A stretch of DNA of 64,000 nucleotides from Epichloe hybrida. Its lineage: Eukaryota > Ascomycota > Sordariomycetes > Hypocreales > Clavicipitaceae. This document shows, piece after piece, positions 56,550-64,000 of the stretch; positions within the stretch are counted from its first letter, which is position 1; each line of letters begins with the position of its first letter. The stretch is from positions 268,144-332,143 of the forward strand of contig JAFEKR010000046.1 in assembly GCA_019022495.1 (NCBI GenBank), given 5' to 3'. Made by a program: the position numbers and the translations under genes. A model generated the notes under the pieces. That model did not search any database. It had not been told where the DNA came from and saw nothing but the letters and a program-made list of their open reading frames with translations.

Positions 56550-57983
56550 TTATGGCATCGCTGCCTGCTGTTTCAACGTGTATTCGTCTGGATCCCAGGC
56601 CAATTCCCTCGTCTCTGTCTCGGCCAATTTCTTGTCCACAAAAGATTCCATAGCCACTCGGGTCTGTTCATCAAGCAGCCCAAGTCTCTTCATCCAAGTA
56701 TCCTCAGGGGGGGTATTCCGTTCATCCGGTCCAAAAAACCGTGGGTCAAGTTTCTTCCAATATATACAGTCAAACGCAAAGTTCTTCCGCGCTGCGTAGA
56801 CGGTCCAAAAGTCGCCAGTCGCCCAGCTCTCGCGCATCTTGCAGGACAGTCGCTGATCCTCTTGTAACTTCCCGGAGGCTATAGCGGCGTCTTCGCAATC
56901 GACCATGGCCTTTAGAAATATCGCCAAGCGGTGTTCGTACTTTTCGATCCAGTCATCAAGACCTTCCTTCCAGTACTCGGGTTGTTCAAGAAGCAGCCAC
57001 CAAGGAGGAGCAAACGTAAATTCGTTTGGCGCGGCATAACTGAATTCCCAGTCAATAACGCCAACAATTTGTAAATTGGCGTTGAGTAGAATGTTGGATG
57101 GCCGCAGGTCATCACACCAGAATTTAAAGGGACCTTTGTCGTACTTATTAGACAGAAGCCTCCTCTCGCTGGCAAGCTTCTGGAAAAGATGTCTGGCCAC
57201 ATACTTGCGCTGACAGTCGGCCTTGGACTCGACGGCGTCGTTCCGCTGGTGGGCAAGATGGTCGACGTGAAGGGTTGCTAGGCTTTGGAGGTATTGCGAT
57301 GAGCTGTTGAAGGTGGTGACAGGCAATTTATCTCGCGACAACGTTCCAACCCTAACTAACTCATTCATGGGTAGTGATAAGGGGCGGCGTGTGACCTCCC
57401 ATGACCATTGTTTAGTCTCTTCCAGAGCGCCTATCAGCGGAAGCTCTAATTTAGAAAGCTGAAGCAGTATTTTTGCAACCTGGCCATACAGCATCTCAAG
57501 CGTAGCCTCATCAATGTTTGGGTTTAGAATAGGCCGGTCATTATGAGAGAGGCCAGGAGTATTAAGCGCGTCAATCATGTCCATTTCATGATTAACATAC
57601 TCCATAATAATGAACGGGCCTATGCTGAGAGGGCTCTCATCCTGGGTACCCCAGTGGAGGACAAAGGGAACAGGTATTGCGGTGTGATCCTGGATAAATC
57701 GCATTGTTGCGACCTCGTTCTTTATCTTTTCCTCTGGAAACATTGTAGAGCCTGGCTTAGTAAAGCGTATCACAGCTGAACCGCCATCGAGGAATTTCAT
57801 CCTAAATAGGGCGTTGAAACCGCCAGCTCTCGGGTCGCATAGCTCGGTGGGAACTCCTTGTCGGTGCTTGGCGATGAACTGGCCGATTGCCCTCATGGTT
57901 GGTTCTTCGAAAAGAGAGTGGCGCCAAATGCGCTCAATGCGGTCGCTCTCTTCCCAAGCGACATCGTCGCCTCTCATCGCCAT
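56550..57983 (-). CDS. APH/choline-kinase-fold phosphotransferase
   Basis: Single exon, 477 aa, of the fungal aminoglycoside-phosphotransferase-like family (PF01636). These are small-molecule kinases of unknown substrate, abundant in ascomycetes; drug resistance is not implied. The N-lobe has AVIRFTKPG with the ATP lysine and IKNEVATMRFI with the paired Glu. PFIIMEYV is the hinge. The catalytic loop reads WCDDLRPSNIL, Cys replacing the usual His of HxDxxxxN, followed by VIDWEFSYA with the metal-binding Asp. The C-terminal helices contain FWTVYAARKNFAFD. It is the last gene before the telomere, about 230 bp from the AT-rich block. Start at 57983 is chosen as the first ATG. Confidence 0.88.
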   Translation of the reverse strand: MAMRGDDVAWEESDRIERIWRHSLFEEPTMRAIGQFIAKHRQGVPTELCDPRAGGFNALFRMKFLDGGSAVIRFTKPGSTMFPEEKIKNEVATMRFIQDHTAIPVPFVLHWGTQDESPLSIGPFIIMEYVNHEMDMIDALNTPGLSHNDRPILNPNIDEATLEMLYGQVAKILLQLSKLELPLIGALEETKQWSWEVTRRPLSLPMNELVRVGTLSRDKLPVTTFNSSSQYLQSLATLHVDHLAHQRNDAVESKADCQRKYVARHLFQKLASERRLLSNKYDKGPFKFWCDDLRPSNILLNANLQIVGVIDWEFSYAAPNEFTFAPPWWLLLEQPEYWKEGLDDWIEKYEHRLAIFLKAMVDCEDAAIASGKLQEDQRLSCKMRESWATGDFWTVYAARKNFAFDCIYWKKLDPRFFGPDERNTPPEDTWMKRLGLLDEQTRVAMESFVDKKLAETETRELAWDPDEYTLKQQAAMP

Positions 57984-58239
57984 CTTGTTAAGCCAGTAGT
58001 TGGATACCGCCGTGCAGCACAGCACACAGGAGAAAATATGCAGGCAAAATGTTCAAAAGCAATGAAAGTGATCCTATTTGTTCCGTAGGTGAGGAGGAGC
58101 AGAGCTTCGGGTGGTGGTTGTGAGACTTTGCTGTCTTGCCAATTAGGGGCCTGCCTGCCCCGAGGTACGCCCGGTGGCAAGGAGCCTCACATTGTCAGGG
58201 AGAGCTCCCTTGAAGCATAGGTTATATAAGGGCAGCGCG

Positions 58240-60337
58240 TATTAATAGGGATAAAACGCGAGGTTAGACATTAGTAAATACAATATATTAGAAGTACCTT
58301 TATAAACTAGTTATTACTATAGTGTACTATATACCTTTTAGGTATAAAAGTTAAGTGCTATTTATACCTTTAATTAACTAAAATTAAACGCTTTTTATTA
58401 TTTATTTATACCCTTACCTTAATAGTTATAAGCCTAGGAGGCTTTTATTACTATTTTTAAAGATTATTAGCTTTATTAAATTAATTTAATTAATGCTTAC
58501 TAATATTATAAGATAAACACCCTTATTATATTATTTATTAGTTAATATTATATCCTATGCTTCCCTTAACTAATATATTCCCCTTTATAATATCTAAAAA
58601 AACCCTAAATATAGTATTATTATTAGAGAAGGATTAGATTAAGTAATTTACTTAAGTTAAAAACTATATAAAATTATATAGTATTTAAAAGTATATTAAC
58701 CCTAATAAGGTTAAATTACTTAAAGAACTTATAATACCTATATACCCCTAAAGGGGTTTAAGACTAAAGATTATACTAAATAACCTTAATACTCTTAAAG
58801 ATTAAAAGATTACTTATAAAGATATAAAGAACTAATTTAACTTTAAATATAAAGAACTTTAATTTAACCTTATAAAGTATATAAACCTATTAAAGTAAAT
58901 ACTAAAGATTAAGGAATATATTTATAAGACTTTTTTTAAAAATATATAAGACTCTCTTAACTTTAATACTAAAGTAAAGGAAAAGGAGTTAGTTTAATAT
59001 TATACTTATAGAATACTTAAGCTTCTTTATAATTAATATAAGCTAAATACTAAGAAAATACTTATTCTTATAAAGAATTACCTTAATAATTACTTATAAG
59101 CTAAAGGTACTTATAATTAGTATAAGTAAGCTATAATAATAAAGGTACTATAGAGAAATTATCTAGATCTTAAGACTTAATAAACTAAGGAGATAATACT
59201 ATATAAGTTTATTATCTCTCTTTAAAGTAAATTTAAGGTATTTTAGAAAAAATAAAATAACTTACTTAATAAAGAAAAGAACTATAGCTTCCTTAAGGTA
59301 GTTAGTAAGTTTAAAAAAGATTATAAAGCTTCTTAAAGCTTAATAATAATAAAATTAGCTAATAATACTATTATTACTAAGAGATTAAATAGTTAGAGTA
59401 AATTAAAGTAAAAAAAATACCTTAAATACTCTAGTTATAATATTAAAAATACCTTAAAGTAATAGAAATCCTATAATTTATTTAAGGCTCTTTATAAGCT
59501 AAAGGCTACTCCTAAGAACTAGGAAGTTAGAAAAAACTCTAAAGATAATATTAAAAGATATTTAAAGAAAAACCTATAAGAGAGATTAAAAGCTATAAGT
59601 TAGAAGCTAGAGAAAAAAGAGAAAAGTAGTAATATTATTATTCCCTTATAAAACCTAATAAATAACTTACTTATAGTAACTCTAGGAGAGAAAACTATAA
59701 ATATATTATTATTTATATACTTATAAAGCTCTTAACCTTTAAGGAAAGTTATATATTTAACTTTAAATACTATAAATAGCTCTAAAGGGAATTAGAATAT
59801 AGTTATCTATAATTCTAGAGCTAATATTTATATTTTTAATAATATTTATTAGTTTAAATAGTCTAAGTTTAATAGAACTATTATAATAAAGGTTAGAGCT
59901 AGAGGTATAATCTATATATCCCTAGGATAAAGGCTAGTTTATATATTAGTTATAGACCTAGTATTATAAAGGCTAAGGAGAATTATAGTGTAAAGTGCTT
60001 TGCTAATTCTAGAATATATAAACCTAGTATTAGTAATAATTCTAATAAAGGTAAGGATTTATTAGAACTAGAAGAAAAGCTTCCTATTCTAAGGAAAGTA
60101 TTTTATTACTAAGCTTTATAATATTAATAAGCTTTATATATTATTTATACTCTTAAATAACCTAAAAGAGGCTTATACTATAACTAGTAAAGCACTAAGG
60201 CTACCTATAAAAGGAGATACAGAGCTTTAGCATTAATAATATAGTTATTTAGGTAAGAAAGCCTTTATAAAGATTATAAACACTACTCTTAGCGTTAAAT
60301 TAATAGGACCTAAGCGCTAGAGATTATAAGTTACACT
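58240..60337 (+). mobile_element. RIP-degraded Copia fragment at the subtelomere
   Basis: AT-rich DNA beginning near 58230. Frames reading through stops show a gag-like helical region (about 58.6-59.6 kb), a protease-like segment (NSRTNIYIFNNI, about 59.8 kb) and a GAG-pre-integrase segment with YLGKKAFIKIINTTLSVKLI at 60250-60305. The sequence is interrupted at 60337 by a TIR element and appears to continue at 62196-62288. It has no intact frame and no identified LTR. Confidence 0.6.
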
Positions 60338-62195
60338 CAGAGTATTGCACTAAAACGTGTAGTGTAATGTAGTATTTATAGTGTAGTGTAGTAACTACAC
60401 TATAAACTACACTACACTATAAACTACACTAACTATAAAAAAAAAAAACTATAATACATTATACTATAAATTTTTTTTCCTAAACTACACTAACTATAAA
60501 TACTATAAATATAGTATTAGACTTTTTATTAGTTATTAGTATTATTAAGGTTAAAAGAAAGCTAGTTATATAAAAGCTTTTATTCTTATTTATTTTATTA
60601 AATTAGTTATAGAATTTATAATATTATATTATTTTAATAATTTTATTATAACTAAGTAAGGTTATATATAATATTATACTTTTTTAATAATACTATTTAA
60701 CTTAATGCTTTATTTCACTTAAATAACTTAAAGAAAAACCTTCTTATTATATTATTTACTATTTCTATAAATTATTTTATATTTCTATAAATTATTATTA
60801 TTACTTATTTAAAAACACTTTAAAAAGAACTACTAGTAAACTTAATATAAGTAGCTTATTATACCTTATTATACCTTATTATACCTTATTATACCTTATT
60901 ATACCTTATAATAGCTTATAATACTAATATTACTAAGATTACTAAGATTACTAAGATTACTAAGATTACTAAGATTACTAAGATTACTTATAATATTATT
61001 AGTGTTAAAGTTTAATAAAAAATAAATAAATAAATAAATAACTTAAATATAAATACTAGTAATTATAAGTAAATTACTATAGTAAAAGCTATAGTTTTTA
61101 ATAACTTAGTATTTTAAGGTTTTTAAAAATATTAATATTATAAAAATGTTTTCTCTTTTATGTTTTTTTAAAATAAAAATAAAAGTAAAATAATAGTAAT
61201 TATATAATAGTAATAATAGTAGTTATAGTAATTATAGTAATAATAGTAATTAAGGTTATAAAAGTTATTAAAGCTTTTATAATAAGTATAGTATATTATA
61301 TAAAACTAAGTCCTAGTATTATTTTTAAAAATAAGTTAAACTTATTTTTTATAGCTTAATTAAGCTATATAGGGTAATTAAAATAATACTATTAATTATT
61401 TATTAATAGATTATAAATATTAGTTTATTATATTCTTTATTTATATATTATAGTAATAAGATATATAAAGTTACTATATATAACTTCTTAAAGCTTTAGA
61501 ATTATAAAGCTAAAAGTAATATTTAATTAGTTTAAATCTTAAATAAATAGTTTAAGCTTTTTTTAAGTTCTTATTATATTAAGAATAAGATTTAAGTACT
61601 AAGTTTATATTCTATTAACTTCTAGTAATTTATCTAGATTTCTTAATTAATCTTATTCTATTAGTTTAGGGTATTTTTTTAATTAAAATAATAATAATAA
61701 ATTATAGAAATAGTAAATAAAAGAATAAGTTAGTTTTTCTTAAAGTTATATTAGTAAAATAAAGTAATAAATATAATAATATTATTAAAAAGTTATAATA
61801 TTATAAATAACCCTAGTTATAGTAAAATCCTTAAAAAAAGGTAAATATTATAAATTCTATAACTAATTAAGTAAAATAGGTAATAATAAAAGCTTTTATA
61901 TAACTAGCTTTCTTTTAATCCTTATAATAACATTATATAATAAAAAAGCCCACTTTTTTTTTACTAATACTATATTTGTAGTTTTTGTAGTTAGTGTAAT
62001 TAGTAACTACACTAATACACTACACTATAAGCAAAAAAAAACTACATTACACTACACTACAAAAAAAAAAAAATACATTACACTAACTATAAAAAAAAAA
62101 AACTACAATACATTAACTATAAGAAAAAAAAAACTACACTACAAATACAAATTTTTCCTAAAAACTACACTAACTACACTACAAACAATACTCTG
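60338..62195 (+). mobile_element. TIR element A, full length, non-coding
   Basis: 1,858 bp starting CAGAGTATTG and ending CAATACTCTG (10 bp perfect terminal inverted repeats), flanked by the direct repeat ACACT (60333-60337 and 62196-62200). Both subterminal zones have GTAGTGTAG/CTACACTA words separated by A- or T-runs. No coding capacity is visible even after ignoring RIP stops, so it is non-autonomous. Internal tandem repeats are listed separately. Confidence 0.82.
60857..60986 (+). repeat. Decamer and nonamer tandem repeats in element A
   Basis: Five CTTATTATAC-type units (60857-60908) are followed by six to seven ACTAAGATT units (60932-60986). Copy number differs from the matching parts of the other two element copies. 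Confidence 0.85.
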
Positions 62196-62288
62196 ACACT
62201 AGAAGGGCTTCCTTAGGGACCTAGATATAGCCTTTTAGTTAATCTAGACTATTATAACTCTCCTTATTAGAATAGTAATAGGTATTAG
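62196..62288 (+). other. Spacer between the two TIR elements, host Copia sequence
   Basis: 93 bp starting with the ACACT duplication. Joined to the sequence before 60338, it keeps a Copia-like frame open across the empty site, so it is the interrupted retroelement continuing. Confidence 0.6.
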
Positions 62289-63937
62289 CAGAGTATTGTT
62301 TGTAGTGTAGTTAGTGTAGTTTTTAGGAAAAAATTGTATTTGTAGTGTAGTTTTTTTTTTCTTGTTAGTGTAGTGTAGTTAGTGTAGTTTTTTTTTTATA
62401 GTGTAGTGTATTGTAGTTTTTTTTTACTTGTAAGTGTAATTAGTGTAGTTACTAACTACACTAACTACAAAAACTACAAATTAGTGTTAGTAAAAAAAAG
62501 TGGGCCTTTTTATTATATAATGTTATTATAAGGATTAAAAGAAAGCTAGTTATATAGAAGCTTTTATTATTACCTATTTTACTTAATTAGTTATAGAATT
62601 TATAATATTTACCTTTTTTAAGAATTTTACTATAACTAGGGTTATTTATAATATTATACCTTTTTAATAATACTATTATACTTATTACTTTATTTTACTA
62701 ATATAACTTTAAGAAAACCTTCTAATTATTTTATTTACTATTATTATTAATTATTTTATATTTTTATTATTAATTTAATTAACAAATACCCTAAACTAAT
62801 ATAATTAAATTAAATTAGAAATCTAAATAAATATATAAAAGTTAATAGAATATATATTTAGTACTTTAATATTATTATTAATATAATAAGAACTTAAAAA
62901 AAGCTTAAACTATTTATTTACTATTTAGACTAATTAAATATTACTTTAAGCTTTATAATTCTAAAGCTTTAAGAAGTTATATATAGTAACTTTATATATC
63001 TTATTATAATAATACATAAAGAAAGAATATAATAGGCTAATATTTATAATTTATTAATAGATAACTAATAGTATTATTTTAATTACCCTATATAGCTTAA
63101 ATAAGCTATAAAAATAAGTTTAACTTGTTTTTAAAAATAATACTAGGACTTAGTTTTATATAATATACTATACTTATTATAAAAGCTTTAATAACTTTTA
63201 TAACCTTAATTACTATTATTACTATAATTACTATTATTTTACATTTATTATTATTTTAAAAAACACAAAAGAGAAAACATTTTTATAATATTAATATTTT
63301 TAAAAACCTTAAAATACTAAGTTATTAAAAACTATAGCTTTTACTATAGTAATTTACTTATAATTACTAGTATTTATATTTAAGTTATTTATTTATCATT
63401 TATTTATCATTTATTTATTATTAAACTTTAACACTAAGAATATTATAAGTAATCTTAGTAATCTTAGTAATATTAGTATTATAAGCTATTATAAGCTATT
63501 ATAAGCTATAATAAGATATAATAAGCTACTTATTTAAGGTTACTAGTAGTTCTTTTTATAGTTTTTTTAAAATAAGTAATAATAATAATTTATAGAAATA
63601 GTAAATAATATAATAAGAAGGTTTTTCTTTAAGTTATATTAGGGAAATAAATCATTAAGTTAAATAGTATTATTAAAAAAGTATAATATTATATATTACC
63701 TTACTTAGTTATAATAAAATTATAAAAATAATATAATATTATAAATTCTATAACTAATTTAATAAAATAGGTAATAATAAAGCTTTTATATAACTAGCTT
63801 TCTTTTAACCTTAATAATACTAATAACTAATAAAAAGTCTCATACTACATTTGTAGTGTTTATAGTTAGTGTAATATATTATAGTTTTTTTTTCCTTATA
63901 GTTAGTGTAGTGTAGTGTAGTCTAGTGTAGTCTAGTG
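62289..63937 (-). mobile_element. TIR element B, inverted, truncated by the telomere
   Basis: About 1.65 kb, reverse-complement to element A along its whole length from CAGAGTATTG at 62289. It ends inside the far subterminal GTAGTGTAGTCTAGTG words and lacks the final CAATACTCTG. Telomeric repeats follow directly. A and B form an imperfect inverted repeat with a 93 bp spacer. Confidence 0.8.
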
Positions 63938-64000
63938 GGGTTAGGGTTAGGGTTAGGGTTAGGGTTAGGGTTAGGGTTAGGGTTAGGGTTAGGGTTAGGG
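63938..64000 (+). repeat. Telomere, (TTAGGG)n
   Basis: GGG followed by ten perfect TTAGGG units to the end of the window. G-rich strand runs toward the right end, the orientation of a right telomere. Confidence 0.98.

Noticed and set aside
58190..64000. Subtelomeric helicase or effector gene
   Set aside because: All frames are destroyed by stops. What can be read is Copia-like, and the TIR elements are non-coding.

Overview
This is a chromosome-end window from a filamentous ascomycete, most likely a Sordariomycete and probably Hypocreales. The evidence is short GT-AG introns with CTAAC/CTGAC-type branch sites, a Ste7/Mst7-type MAPKK, fungal-only families (Pal1, ArAE_2/FUSC, Zn2Cys6 factor), and strong RIP-like (C-to-T, G-to-A) decay of repeats. 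The right end is a true telomere, ten TTAGGG units at 63941-64000. Gene models below were spliced by hand. For all but one intact model the exon lengths sum to a multiple of three; the exception is the model reported as frameshifted.

Layout. (1) 1-27.7 kb is a normal-GC, gene-dense block: MFS monocarboxylate-type transporter; Zn2Cys6 factor; mitochondrial adenylate kinase; ERD2-like receptor with an acidic tail; CENP-U/Ame1-like kinetochore protein; NudC; Tfb3/MAT1; AP180-like endocytic adaptor; mitochondrial Asp-tRNA synthetase; Pal1-family protein; a fungal protein often mislabelled GGPP synthase; U6 exonuclease Usb1; and a Cks1 gene cut short. (2) 27.7-43.1 kb is AT-rich, RIP-degraded repeat DNA: an old Copia element, a copy of a TIR element, an inverted pair of ~290 bp LTR-like repeats, and a nested complete Copia element of 7,148 bp with 817 bp LTRs and a TATAC target duplication. 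(3) 43.1-58.2 kb is a second unique block: a frameshifted conserved fungal gene, Dpb2 (DNA polymerase epsilon), an ArAE_2/FUSC membrane protein, a Ste7-type MAPKK, a HAD phosphatase and an APH-like kinase. (4) 58.2-64.0 kb is the subtelomere: a RIP-degraded Copia fragment hit by two copies of the same TIR element in opposite orientation; the outer copy is cut off by the telomere repeats.

The unique genes are mostly core cell functions (replication, transcription, kinetochore, endocytosis, translation, signalling), not accessory genes. They lie within 6-20 kb of a telomere and beside repeat blocks that interrupt Cks1, which suggests chromosome-end rearrangement. The most unusual signal is in the complete Copia element. 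Its leader carries seven regularly spaced ~42 bp units, each able to form the same H-type pseudoknot, with compensatory stem changes between units.
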